From Pyrenopolyporus hunteri (lineage: Eukaryota > Ascomycota > Sordariomycetes > Xylariales > Hypoxylaceae), in the NCBI GenBank assembly GCA_902806595.1, contig CADCXC010000038.1, positions 3,410,001-3,474,000 on the forward strand: a stretch of DNA of 64,000 nucleotides, written 5' to 3'. The stretch's first letter is position 1; each line of letters begins with the position of its first letter. Positions 46,386 through 57,377 of the stretch are shown here, in pieces. The notes below the pieces were generated by a model that saw only the letters and a list, made by a program, of their open reading frames with translations, was not told where the DNA came from and ran no database searches. The position numbers and the translations under genes were made by a program.

Positions 46386-47994
46386 ATGGTGTCGCAAGAC
46401 GAAAGAAGGCGGCCCGCCGCCCTCAAGCTGGCTCCCTCGCGGTCATCATCTACCGTTTCCTCCTCTACCACATCATCCCTAGGCAAGCCACCAAGAACAC
46501 CTAGATTTGCGGAAGCCACAACTGTCTACTCGCCAGTGGAGCAACCAGAAAACACGCCTTTCGGAAGAGATGATAGGTCACAAGTAGCATATGCTCAGCC
46601 AGGAGACGTTGGATTTGGATATATAAAAGACGATTCGAGCCAAGAACCAGTGAATATGCCGAGGACGCCGAAGTCGCCCCTGAAGAGCGCGATGAAGGTA
46701 CCGGGTACGCCAGGCAGGAAATTCGAGAACCCCTTAAGTCCGACGTTCATGGAAGAGGATATCCTAGAGAAGCGGGAGAAGGACACCGAGAAGGAGCAGG
46801 CACGGGACTTGGTAAGCCGCATCACGATTGAATCACGTATGAGTTCAGGCTAACAAACAACACAGGGTCTCAAGACGAAAGTACGGATGGCTAAGTTCGC
46901 ACTTCGAGGTGTTAGCTTCAGCTGCAGCACTATCATCCTAGCCATGCTTTCCTCCTCATTCTCCATCTTCCACGCGACGAAGAGCCTACCGGCTCAAAAT
47001 GGCTTACCAGCATGGGCAACGGGCACGAGCACCTGGCCGCAAATCCTCGTGTTAGCCGTGTCTTGCGTCAACCTCCTCATCTGCATCCTCATCTTCGTCG
47101 GGTACTGTCGAGGCGGCCACCGCCGTGCCGAGAAGGTCGGTGTCTACTACACGCTGTTCGCAGTCGGCTGGTTCATCGTTTCCGTGATCCTATGGGCCGC
47201 CGCCGCCGGTGTCTTACAATTTACGAGAAATAACAGCGAAAACAAGGACATGTGGGGGTGGGCATGTGTCCAGAATCACCGCTCTGAACTGTTCTCGCAG
47301 AAGGTCGACTACGAGCTCGTCTGCAGACTTCAGGTGAGCAATTAAATGAGCTAGCTATACTTGGAATGAACCGTAGAACTAACAACTCCCTTAGAACTGG
47401 GCTCTGATCTGCATCATCATCGAGATCGTGATCGACGTCCTTACGATCACCCTTTACAGCGTCGTCTTCTACCGGTACTACACCAAGCGACGCCTAGCTA
47501 AGTCGATGGACCTGCGAGACCGCGCCCGATCCGACCTATACCTAGCCCAACTACGCTCGCAATCGGCGCCCAACACGCCGGGCTTCGGTCCCAAGTCGCC
47601 GTCATTCTCGCAGTACGCCATGTCGCCACGCTTCCCGCCGTCAGCCTACAAGTCGCTAGGCGATATATCGGAGGGACCCTCGTTCACACCGGGAGTGCAA
47701 GTGGCCGAGCCGCAATCTGCCTTCGCGGCCCAAAGCAGGCCGGCCGAGAAGCCGTTCAAGCTTCAGGCTCCGCCGACCAAGGCTCCCTCCGCCACCCCCA
47801 AGCTGGGCCAGGGCGCGTTCAGGACACCTACAACGCCTACCGCAGGCCCCAGCTTTAGTTCAAACGTCAACGAGCACGGCCCCGTCGCACCTGGCGAGGT
47901 CCAGTACGACGCGGTGCCCATCCCGGGGGCGTACAACGACGCGGTGGTCAAGAGCCCGCCACCGACGCAGACCAACTTCAGCCAACCGCGGTGA
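46386..47994 (+). CDS. Four-transmembrane fungal membrane protein (HAM-8-like?)
   Basis: Three exons, 46386-46811, 46866-47333 and 47395-47994, encode 497 residues; introns are 54 and 61 nt. The first 150 residues are cytosolic-looking and Ser/Pro-rich, with a repeated short motif (PRTPKSPLKSAMKVPGTPGR) that offers many proline-directed phosphorylation sites. Four hydrophobic segments follow: SFSCSTIILAMLSSSFSIF, WPQILVLAVSCVNLLICILI, YYTLFAVGWFIVSVILWAAA and LICIIIEIVIDVLTITLYSV. The arrangement resembles MARVEL-type four-helix proteins. The loop between helices 3 and 4 has three cysteines (two at WACVQN and LVCRLQ). The 175-residue tail is Ser/Pro-rich and disordered. I have a memory of similar Sordariomycete proteins named HAM-8, a hyphal fusion factor in Neurospora, but am not certain. 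A search would decide. Confidence 0.85.
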
Positions 47995-49854
47995 GCGGGT
48001 GTGACACAGGAAAGAGAAAAAATAAAATAAAAAAAGAAATGAAAAAGGAACCAAAACATTAGTTGGATATAGCCTAATTTTCTTTTGTTCAGCTGAGCTG
48101 GAACGGGCCACATCCACCCTCCCCAAACCAACCAACCAACCCCCCTTATAACGCGCTTACGTGTTTTGAACCATCTACGACTTGGAAGAAAGGCCCGAGG
48201 GAAAGAATACCAGATCGACGAAATCAAACCGAACCCCCACAAGATACCTGCCCGAGCGGCGTTCTCGAGGCTTCTCATACGAATGGGGGACGGGAGGCGG
48301 GGGGCGAAGGGTTCTGCGGCTGTACGTGTGTATGTATGAATTTGGGATACCGGCGAACTTTGGGATATATACCTCGGGAGGGGATGGAAACATGTGCTCT
48401 TGCCTACCAAATTATTATACCTACCATCTTACCGTAATTACTTGCTACATATGCTTAGCAGCTTTTTCTGTCTCGAACAATGAGATACCAGTTCAACCAT
48501 CTATGGCTTCCTTCGATCTGCTTGACTCGAGTGTGTTATTCGTGTGGTTGATTCATCTTCTGCGGTTCGTGCCGCGGGGCTCCGGTGGATGAGTAACCTT
48601 CTATGTTGTATTATACGGGTGCTACCCTCTCGAAGCGGCGCACCGGTGGCTGTGTTTACCATGGACGCACAGCATAATAGACGGTTAAAGATAGATGAAT
48701 GACGTGTTTGTTGGTTAAAGCCGTAGGATCACAGATACCAGCCGGGAGGAGCAGTAACCTCAGATCCTCAGCTGATAGCGGCGCGGATGGGGTTGCTCCC
48801 GAGGGCGCAGGGAAATGCGAGATCCTGCGTCGTGAAATGATGTCGTTGACGCTACCTAGAAGGAAAGAAAGAAACTCAAGCGTACCTACCTACCTAGGTA
48901 CCTATGTAGCCCGCAGAGCTGCGGTTGTTTGTCCAGTAACTACTGTAAGGTACACGTGGGAGGCGGGGCGGGCAACATGAAGCTGTCCCGCACCTCGCTG
49001 TCGGTTGCCTAGCACCGCGACAAACAGGTACTTGCCGCCGGACTCAAGGTTATGTAGCATAATAAACTGCAGACAGGTAACAATGGGCGTAAAGCCTAGT
49101 AGCAAGAACCGTGATTTAAAAAAGGGGCCGACTTGTTCCGATCACGGTTCGAGCCTCACCTTTTCTTTTTTTTCTTTTTTTTCTTTTTTTTCTTTTTTAT
49201 TTCAAAAAAGATTCGCTAATTCTCCTAAGGGCGCATTTACCTCCTATATACCTACTAGGTATCTATCTTGAAGGTTTCATGTAGACCTCACTCGTGATAA
49301 CCAGCTCGGATCTTTCGACCTGGAATTCTTACAACTCAAGCCATGAGATATAAGATATACTAGGACGTAGCGTCATAGGGAGGATTGTTATACCATGATA
49401 TAGACATCTACCTAACGTATTGGTACCCTGCTTGTACGACCTAGATGGCTTAGGAGGATGTTGGAGATCGTACCTGACAGGACTGCCGCTGCACATTTTC
49501 TACATACGTGCAATGGTCTGGGATGCTGTCAACTGGCTGCCGGCTGTGTAGTTTTATCGGCTGATGGTGGGCTGGTCAAGCTACATACCTACCTAGGTAC
49601 CTGGGTACATACTAAGCTTTATGTAAAGCTTCTCCAACAATTACATGAAGCTCTCACTCACCAAGTCTTTTGCTCTGTCTATCCGAATAACGTCACACCC
49701 ACTTGATTATTTCTGCGGCGCGTATTGGAGTTTTCGTTGCTACATACAGCAAGCGGCAGGGCTGCGTAACAATTCAATTTCAAAATCCAATTTCTGAATA
49801 ATCTTCAACAAAAGGGAGATCGCCCCCTCCTCCTCGAAACCGCCGGCGCATCCA
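47995..49854. other. Intergenic region with T-rich tandem repeat
   Basis: 1.9 kb between two plus-strand genes. It contains the 3' flank of the membrane-protein gene, palindrome clusters at 48885-48908 and 49583-49606, and a T-rich tandem repeat. No coding sequence is recognised. Confidence 0.5.
49161..49199 (+). repeat. CTTTTTTTT tandem repeat
   Basis: Four near-perfect 9-base units of one C and eight T. It directly follows a GGTTCGAGCC string (49147-49156) and a 9-bp inverted repeat (ACCGTGAT...ATCACGGT, 49109-49148). Confidence 0.85.
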
Positions 49855-50247
49855 ATGGCGAGTCTCGCACCACCTGGTTCTCAGCGGCTGCTCATGCGGC
49901 CCGTGTCGCCCTTCCGGTTTCGAAAAGCCTCGTCAACAGCCGCCCTTACATCATCCCTACGATCCTACAGCAGCCAACCCCCAACCGGCTCTAACAACGC
50001 GGTCAAGTTCTGGCCTTTCTTGGTCATCATCGGTCTCGGGACCGCGGGATACGTCTACATGGTCAGGGCGAAGGCGGAGAGCAGGTGAGTCGCTCCCCGT
50101 GTATCTGTTCGTATAAGACGTTGGGTTTCCATCTTAGCTTGGCTAGATGGTTAGCTTATAACACAATTGACATGAGCTCTTCTGTGTATGCACTCAAGAT
50201 ATTGACATCTTATTTATAGGAATGCGCAACTAAAGAAGCAGCAATAG
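49855..50247 (+). CDS. Small mitochondrial single-pass membrane protein
   Basis: Two exons, 49855-50084 and 50220-50247, encode 85 residues; the 135-nt intron begins GTGAGT and ends TTATAG. The first 45 residues are rich in Arg, Ser, Ala and Leu with almost no acidic residues (MASLAPPGSQRLLMRPVSPF, FRKASSTAALTSSLRSYSS), a typical mitochondrial targeting peptide with an RSYS/S cleavage-like site. One hydrophobic segment, FWPFLVIIGLGTAGYVYMV (about 52-70), would span the inner membrane, and a short charged tail ends NAQLKKQQ. I do not recognise the family. Small inner-membrane subunits of respiratory or assembly complexes look like this. Exon 2 is only 28 nt and would be missed without splicing. 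Confidence 0.7.
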
Positions 50248-50997
50248 CTTTGGTTAGCTTTTAGCTGTTCTTTTACCGAGTCTGCTGTGTATGACCTCGA
50301 TGTTATATATATATATATACCTACCACTTTATGTATATTGTTCAAATACGAAGAAGGGCCTCTCAACCAACGTATAATTAGCTGGGCGTATTCGCAATCG
50401 CCAGGTCCCTATCGCTAAACCATTAGGTTTCATTCATATGTCTCGGTCCCTCTGAAATTCTGAAGATCCAATATGTCATCCGATGATGAGAACGCAACCC
50501 CGTCCCTTGTTCAACAATGAATCGAGAATAGCGATATAGCGAAGTTTTAACATAGTCGGGGCTGTAATCGATAACAAGTAACAAAAAGGAGGGGCTCCAC
50601 GTACTGTAGGGGGTTGTACCCAAGTAGCAAAGTGCGGGACATCAAATCAAGAGATTAAGCTGTAGCATCGAATTCAATTCTGTTGCACCACGCAAACATC
50701 ACCTCGGCAGTAAACAAAAACCAATATAGACCGACCCCTAATTTTCCTTGTTTCCTACTTGCCGTGGGACGACTTCATTCACTTCACTTTACTCCCTGAA
50801 ATACACGAACGTATCCGTATCCGATATAAATCCATCAACAGACCAATCCAGTATTAATACCTAACGCCCCTATTCCTTGAGACCTAAGCCACATAAAGGA
50901 CAAAAAGCAAGCGACGCACCTAGAACCCAGACACAAGAAAAGCAAAACCAAAGACAACCCTAAGAAAACAAACCCCGAGAAGGAAAAAAAAGCCAAG
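50248..50997. other. Intergenic region upstream of Ura6
   Basis: 750 bp between tandem plus-strand genes. It includes an AT dinucleotide run (50304-50320) and, just before the Ura6 ATG, an A-rich, AAGCAAAACCAAAG-type leader (50900-50997) unlike the CT-rich leaders elsewhere in the window. No gene. Confidence 0.55.
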
Positions 50998-51723
50998 ATG
51001 TCCACCATCGACAACCTCAAAGACCGCACCACCCCCGTCTTCTCCCCCGACGACGTCACCGTCCTCTTCGTGCTGGGCGGGCCCGGCGCCGGCAAGGGCA
51101 CGCAGTGCGAGCGCCTGGTGGCGCGGTACGGCTTCGCGCACCTGTCGGCGGGCGACCTGCTGCGCGCGGAGCAGGCCCGGCCCGACAGCGAGTTCGGCGA
51201 CCTGATCCGGGACCACATCCGGAACGGGCTGATCGTGCCGATGGAGGTGACCATCGCGCTGCTCGAGTCGGCCATGCGCGCCGTGCTCGCCGAGCCGACC
51301 GCCAAGACCTCCACGTCGACGACGACGACGACCACCGAGACGGCGCCCTCCGGCGCGGCCGAGACGAGGGAGCGGCGCCGGGGCAAGTTCCTGATCGACG
51401 GGTTCCCGCGGAAGCTGGACCAGGCGGTCAAGTTCGAGGAGGCGGTGGTGCCGGCGCGCTTCGTGCTGTTCTACGACTGCCCGGAGGAGGAGATGGAGCG
51501 GCGCCTGCTCGAGCGCGGCAAGACGTCCGGCCGCGAGGACGACAACGCCGAGTCCATCCGCAAGCGCTTCCGCACCTTCGTCGAGACCAGCATGCCCGTC
51601 GTCGACTACTTCGAGACGCAGGACCGCGTCGTCAAGATCGACGCCCGCCCCGACCCCGACCGCGTCTTCGAGGCCACCTGCGCCGCGCTCGAGAAGCGCC
51701 TCAGCAAGGACCAGCTCTCGTAA
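50998..51723 (+). CDS. ura6: UMP/CMP kinase (uridylate kinase)
   Basis: Intronless, 241 residues, ATG 50998-51000. The enzyme phosphorylates UMP (and CMP/dCMP, weakly AMP) with ATP in pyrimidine nucleotide synthesis. The P-loop is GGPGAGKGTQ (about 27-36). The NMP-binding segment follows as HLSAGDLLRAEQ and NGLIVPMEVTIALLESAM. The second core motif is FLIDGFPRKLDQA. The short LID is LERGKTSGREDDNAESIRKR, as in eukaryotic UMP/CMP kinases. A low-complexity Thr/Ser insert of about 30 residues (around TSTSTTTTTTETAP) sits between LESAMRAVLAEP and KFLIDGF, and is unusual for this compact fold. Codon use is extremely GC-rich at third positions, far above the neighbours. This creates a 224-codon shadow frame. 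Confidence 0.95.
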   Translation: MSTIDNLKDRTTPVFSPDDVTVLFVLGGPGAGKGTQCERLVARYGFAHLSAGDLLRAEQARPDSEFGDLIRDHIRNGLIVPMEVTIALLESAMRAVLAEPTAKTSTSTTTTTTETAPSGAAETRERRRGKFLIDGFPRKLDQAVKFEEAVVPARFVLFYDCPEEEMERRLLERGKTSGREDDNAESIRKRFRTFVETSMPVVDYFETQDRVVKIDARPDPDRVFEATCAALEKRLSKDQLS

Positions 51724-52492
51724 AACCCTACCCCCCCCACCTCCTTCTTCGGATCCCGAGCTTGGGTTTTAAGGGGTAACTATGAGTAGGCGGTAGTAGT
51801 AGAGGGCGAAAGAGAGGGGAAAAAAAAGGGCGTTCGCCGCGAGTATAGAGTTAGGCTCCTCATCCTAGTTAAGTCATAGAGAGAAGAGATACGATTACGA
51901 GTTATAAAGCGTCACGGTCAAGAGGATATACGGGAACCGAGTCCAGACGGGTGCTTTTTCGCATTCGCCTGGGTGGCATGATCTACGAGGGCTGGTAGCG
52001 TTTCACTTTCATATGATAGACACACGCAGAGAGAGACACACACAGGAGAAAGGCAATGATATTTTAGAGCCATGTTTTTTTATTACTAACCCCGAATTCT
52101 GCGTAATGCATTCCCTTACCTACCTGGCGAACTTTTTTGTATCCTCTAAATACAAGCGCCGAAAAGGTACCCAGGGGGGGCCGACCCTGAATAATCTAAT
52201 GCTTGGGCCCCATCAACTGAGGTTCTCTACCCCCGGAGTAAATAATGCAGGCCATGGATCGTCATGCAAACAAACGTAAGAAGACGTAACCCCATCCGCG
52301 TGAATTCAACTCAACCGCACTGCACGACCACGTAGCCCTCCAGCCACCGTAGAATAAACCCGGGAATCATTTTATTTTTTTTTCAATCGAAAGAGAAACT
52401 GTCGCCCCGCAAAGCCATAAGACGCCGTAGACCGTACCTATGCACACACCGAAAGACGGGAATCTCGGGAGGAGATGATAACGTCGAGTAAT
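51724..52492. other. Convergent 3' flanks of Ura6 and eIF3m
   Basis: 770 bp between stop codons with a C-run (51732-51740), purine-rich stretches and T-runs (52074-52082, 52370-52383). No gene is visible. Confidence 0.6.
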
Positions 52493-53928
52493 CTAATCGT
52501 CATCGTCGGTTCGCTCTCGGCGGGGCGCACGCTCGGTACGCTCGCCACGGTCACCGCGGTCACCACCACCTCGGCGTCCACCACTACCACCGCCACCGCC
52601 AGAAGAACCACCGACGCCAGCGTTAGCTAGGCGTCGTTCAAGCTCTTCCGTCTCGCGTTTCTTGTGCGCTTCGGCATTGGCTTGCTCGCGGCGCAGGTTA
52701 GCCGTTACGTTGGCAATCACGTTTTTCCAGCCCTCGAGGCGGTCGTAAACCTCGCGCCACTGCTTCTCGCCAAAGACTCGGTAGAAGGTCTTGTGGACCA
52801 GGAAAACTTGCTTGAGCTGCGACAGCTTTCCCTCGACCAGACCGGCACGGATTACGTCGATCGTCCACATCTCCACTTCCTCGGAAGGGATTTGGAGGGC
52901 CTTTGCGATATTCGCGTAGGGGATCTCGCGGTTGGGTGTGCTGGCAGCCAGACTCGCGAAAGTAAGAAGTCGGATCTTTCGCTGGAGCTTTTCGCCGTCC
53001 AGGTGTTCCTTCTCGATAAAGCCTTCGTGCTCGTCGTTGAAGTCGTTGTAATCCTCCAAGTCCTTCTCAGCAAAGATGGTGAGGAGTTCGAAGTAGAGGG
53101 GTTGCGAATCGGAAAGCGCTTGGATCGCGGGGACGGCAAGAAGATCTTGGAAGTCGTTATGGGCGGGAGTTAGAAGCGCGGTCTTCAGGGCGCGGAGAGC
53201 AAGCTGCTGAGCCTCTTCGGACTTGACTTTGTCTTCGTCAAAAGTGCGTAGAGCGCTGAGAACGTGCTGGTAAGACGTCCTATAGTGTTAAAGTTGTATA
53301 GTTAGCGACCGAGCTCATTAATAAAAACCCTTGGGCAAATCGTAACTCACTCATCATCGCCAGCATCATGGGCTACCTCGGCGATCTCTAGGAAGAGCTT
53401 GCGCTGGTCCTCTTCGTCCGTCTTCCACTGCTTGAGCCACTCCTTGATATTAGGCAAGGCCTTCTTGACATTGTCATACATGCCATTGAGCTTGATGAAG
53501 CGCAGGATGGCCATGAAGACGTTGAAACGCAGCGCGGAGTCGCGCTCGTTTTCTTGCTGGAGCAAGTTGAAGATCGTGGTAAGAGCCTGGAGGGCCAGGG
53601 CGGGGCCATGCACGGGCGAAGAGGTGACGGGCTTCATGAGATTTTCGCAAACGCGAGGGAGGAGCATGCCGACGTTGCTCGACTGCAAGACCAAGTAGAT
53701 GAGCAGGTTGTAGTTCGCGGTGAACTCCTTCTCGGGGATCGAGTGCAAGGCAGAGGAGGCGATGATGAGCCTCTTCAGAACCTCGTCCTGCTCATCCTTC
53801 TCGATCAAGGCCTTGACCTCGTCGCCCACGCCCAAATGGTTGGCCATGTCCTGCGCCAGCTCCGCGAAGTTGCCCTCGACGAAGGCGTACTGCTGACGCC
53901 CATCGTGGTGCTCTTCTTGAGTCGCCAT
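52493..53928 (-). CDS. eif3m: Translation initiation factor eIF3 subunit M
   Basis: Two exons, 53351-53928 and 52493-53279, with a 71-nt intron (GTGAGT...CTATAG), encode 454 residues from ATG 53926-53928. eIF3m is a PCI-domain subunit of the eIF3 octamer that organises 43S pre-initiation complexes. The N-terminal part (FVEGNFAELAQDMANHLG, IIASSALHSIPEKEFTANY) and helical repeats (YLVLQSSNVGMLLPRV) precede the PCI winged helix (IPYANIAKALQIPSEEVEMW, TIDVIRAGLVEGKLSQLKQV). A charged helix and a Gly/Arg-rich RGG-like tail ending TDDDD follow. The frame stays open for 189 further codons upstream, to an ATG at 54493-54495, encoding a basic, Lys/Ser-rich and His/Pro/Asp-repeat segment not known in eIF3m. 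I take it as leader sequence or an alternative extension (see findings). Confidence 0.95.
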
Positions 53929-56561
53929 CTTGCGCGCCTGGAATGTAGCGGGCTGCTTCTCGATCTTCTTCTCGATCTTCTTCTCGAGTGTTTTCTCGGA
54001 ATATTTCTCCAAAGACTGCTCGGACTTGTTCTTGGGGAGCTGCTGGAGCTGGCCGGCCACGCGATCTAGGGGTTCCTTAGTTTCGGGTGCCTTGGTGGAG
54101 TCTCCCTTAGGTGAGTCGTGCGATTTGTGGGAGCTACCTGGATTTTTAGAGTTGCCGGAGCGGTTGGAAGAGCCCAAGTGATGGGGGTGGTCGGCGTGGT
54201 CAGGGTGGTCAGGGTGGCCAGAGTGGTCAGGGCCGTCAGCGCGGTCAGATTTGTCGAAATCTGGATCGAGGAAAGAGGACGCGGTCGGAAGGGGTTGAGC
54301 AGGCACCGAAGCAGGTCTGGTCTTCTTGAACCTGTATTTGGTAGGCAGATGCTTCTTTTTCTTTGAGGGCTTTCGGCGGCGTCCCGAGCGTGTTCCGGGG
54401 GACAGCTCGTGCTCGCAGTCGTCGTCGCGGAGTGCAAGCTGGAAATGCAAATTCTCTGGTGCCGAAATGGCGGGGTTCAACTCGCGGGCCCACATCTTCA
54501 AAGAAATTGAGACCTGGTGGGCTGCGGCAAAAAGTTTAGCCGAAGTTCTACCGAGGCCAGGCCGCGACCTGATTCCGATCCGGCGCTACATACCTAGGTA
54601 CCTAGGTACCTATGTAGACACCTAATCGGGTAGGGCATATGAGGTACGTACCTTCTTAGTGGAGACTGCAGCAAACAGATACGGAGGCGGGTAAATGTCG
54701 GGAGAATGGAATCTGGCTTAGCGCAAAGCGTAAAAAAGTTGTTCCGGTGAGAGTGGTTGAGGAAAAATGTCACGTGCAAGGGGTTTAAATAGGCAGACCA
54801 TTGGACCGAAAGTGGGTGGGGTGCACATCTGTTGTACCTAGGTACCTGGTACCCGCCACATCGAGCTTCGCACTAACTTAGCCACGCAGCTGCCACGCTA
54901 CCTCCCTCCCGCCCCTCGTGCCGAATGCGTACGTACCCGCACATTTCAACCCGAACTCTTCACTTTGCACCCGCCTTCTAAGCACTTATACCGTCAACTT
55001 CCACGACCAACCCATGCTTCTTTCTATTGAATGCCTTTCAATTATTTGTTTGTGCTCGCCTAGCTTGCTTCTAATGGTTCTTCTCGCCATATTTGTGATT
55101 TCTATATCTTGACTACTACCACTAAAGATACTCGTCTGTGAATCATTCTATAGGGCACTCACTACCTATTGACTCGGGTATACTCCCACTTCTTATAATA
55201 CTTGTAATCTTTGAAGATATATTAGCGTGAGTAATCTTACGTATTTTAAGTAGTATAGTCGTCGATCAACTATAAGATTGCTTGATGCATTCCGAGACAT
55301 ATATACTCCTACTAGGCAGAATCGGTTGGTTAAAGAATAATAATTTGCACGAAGCTTGACTACCTCCAACTGATTAGCTTTCTAGTACCCGAAATAGGTG
55401 GTACATTGGTATTGCCTCTATGTAAGTGGCCTCTAAGCGGAAATCACTAATACTCGAATAATATGCCGTCTATCTCTTACGGAGGGATAAGCCAATACGA
55501 ATTCGCCGACACGGCCGAGTATATGTATGGATAGTATATATAGGTATATTCCTACATATACAACCTCGCTTGTGCGTCACAGGTAAAGTGTTGATAAAGT
55601 CCAGATAGAAAAAGCATCACACATACCTTATATAGCTCCAGTAAGCCTTATAAAGGTGGTCTGGATCTTCCAGTTGCGAGAAACTCGAGCCCGCCCCTTG
55701 CCAGCCCACTTTCCTATTCAGGACTGCCGAAGACTGCTCTTATTCCTCTTTCTTCACGAACCCCTGAACGCTCTGTGTGTGGTTTAAGGTGAAACCGCTT
55801 GCTTTATTATCTACATCTCCGCAGGGTCTAGGTTCTCCAGCTTACAGGGCCATTGCCAACCCTTCGAGGTTGGCCCCTGAACCAAAGTTGTATGTACTGT
55901 ACTCACATAGTGTATATGCCATGTTTGTAGGTGCAGAACGGCGTGGTTCGTTAAAGACTCGTGAGGGATTTCGATTGAAAGGATTGTGTGCAGTACCCGG
56001 TTTGCGAGATACAGTGCAGTGCATGGTGACAGGCATTGAGCTAACGATATTACGGAACACATTCGCCTACGCAGTATGGCGATGCTTTGCCGGCATCGTA
56101 CCGCGAACCATCTGATTACTCTCATAGCGCGAGGGACAATGCGAACCCGATCACCAAAACTGTCACGCCCAGAATCTATATTAGGGCCAAACTATGCATG
56201 CGAGCTGGGAAAAAGCGGGAGAAGGATTATTATTAAGCTGACGAAAAGGTGGCTCTTTGACGTGATGACGAGATGTAGGTAATATTAAAGGACCTGCCGT
56301 AATAGCACCAACATATAATAGGGTAATCTGTATTAGGTATGTAGGGTATCGTACAGTACCTAGGTAGGTATTGAATGCAAGAAGGGAGGTATGGAAGGGC
56401 TCTGATCGACCCCTCTCTCCTTTTCCTTTTAACATATATTTGCGATGTCGTCAACATAGTCATAATTCGTAATTCGAAATACCCAATCCACAAGGACGCA
56501 CGACATTGGGTTACCGATCTTCAGGAATCAGGTCCCTTAGCGTGACGGCCCAGACGCGCAT

Positions 56562-56620
56562 CTATTGACCTACTGGCCTACTGGCCTATCAACCCATCGA
56601 CCTATTGTCCTATTGCCCTG
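56562..56620. repeat. Degenerate 11-base tandem repeat
   Basis: Units close to CCTACTGGCCTA / GACCTATTGTC recur about five times (TTGACCTACTGGCCTACTGG, then CCTATCAACCCATCGACC). Non-coding. Confidence 0.6.
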
Positions 56621-56918
56621 ATCTCGTCTGCAGTTCGCGGCCTCGGCTGAGTTGATAGGTGGGAAGGGACCCTGCCATGCGACCATTTGGCCCCGAGTGG
56701 TGAACGAATTGGATGCGACCTACTCAACCATTCTCGATATCGACAGCAATAAAATAGGAAAGTCTGCGACAGCGTAGGAATTGGCCCTAGAATTGCCTTA
56801 AAAGTTTCAGCTGAACAATAAATAAAGAGGCGCGATCTCGACATTGGCCTGCCAAGAAAATAAATAGTTACGAAGCCGGTATTCTTGATTGATTGACAAA
56901 CAAAATAATACACCAGGA

Positions 56919-57013
56919 CGATACCGGGGATACGCTGGGACGCCGGGAATACTGGGACACGCACTGGGAGACACTGGGATACACTGGGATACACCGGGAT
57001 AACACTGGAACGC
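56919..57013. repeat. Degenerate 10-base tandem repeat (ATACACTGGG)
   Basis: Seven to nine imperfect copies of a unit close to GATACACTGG (also ATACGCTGGG, ACGCCGGGAA). On the minus strand it yields a repetitive Cys/Ile/Pro/Val frame that should not be called a gene. Confidence 0.75.
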
Positions 57014-57377
57014 AGCGTCGCTGGAGGCCAAAATACTACCTCTGGACAAATCCTCCATTATTAGAGGGGAAATCCCGGCAGCCACTCAATCCTCATCCGA
57101 TATAGCTTTTTTTTCTCTCCTTTACTTTCCTTTACTTTCCTTTTTCTTTTCATTCTTACTTTGAGAGCGGACAGCAGAGGCAGGTAATCTCTTAAAACTC
57201 GAAATCACCCGGGATTCATGCGCCGTCTCTAGTCATCCCTTCTCTAAGGTAGCCAAGGCAGCCAAGGCCTAGTCAGTGTGAGGCATCACAACCCCGGCTG
57301 GCGATCTAACACGCCCAAAGCGTTGGTCCTACACAGAGGAATATAGCAAAAACGGGAACATCCGGAAGCAGGTCACA

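Larger units (their letters stand above)
53929..57377. promoter_or_regulatory. Long divergent region upstream of eIF3m and the disordered-protein gene
   Basis: The left 570 bases form the open in-frame leader of eIF3m. Palindrome clusters lie at 54590-54616, 54835-54850 and 56358-56372. From about 55.1 to 55.65 kb the sequence is strongly AT- and TpA-rich with broken frames. A degenerate tandem repeat occupies 56562-56620, and another 56919-57013. A TTTACTTTCC repeat (57117-57150) sits before the plus-strand gene. I recognise no complete gene in 54.5-57.4 kb. Confidence 0.5.

Noticed and set aside
49075..49160. Possible tRNA ending GGTTCGAGCCTCACC
   Set aside because: The T stem and acceptor stem do not pair, and no matching 5' strand (GGTGAGG) is present.
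51105..51779. 224-codon Arg/Ala-rich open frame overlapping Ura6
   Set aside because: It is the +1 shadow of a gene with extreme third-position GC. The Ura6 frame carries all kinase motifs.
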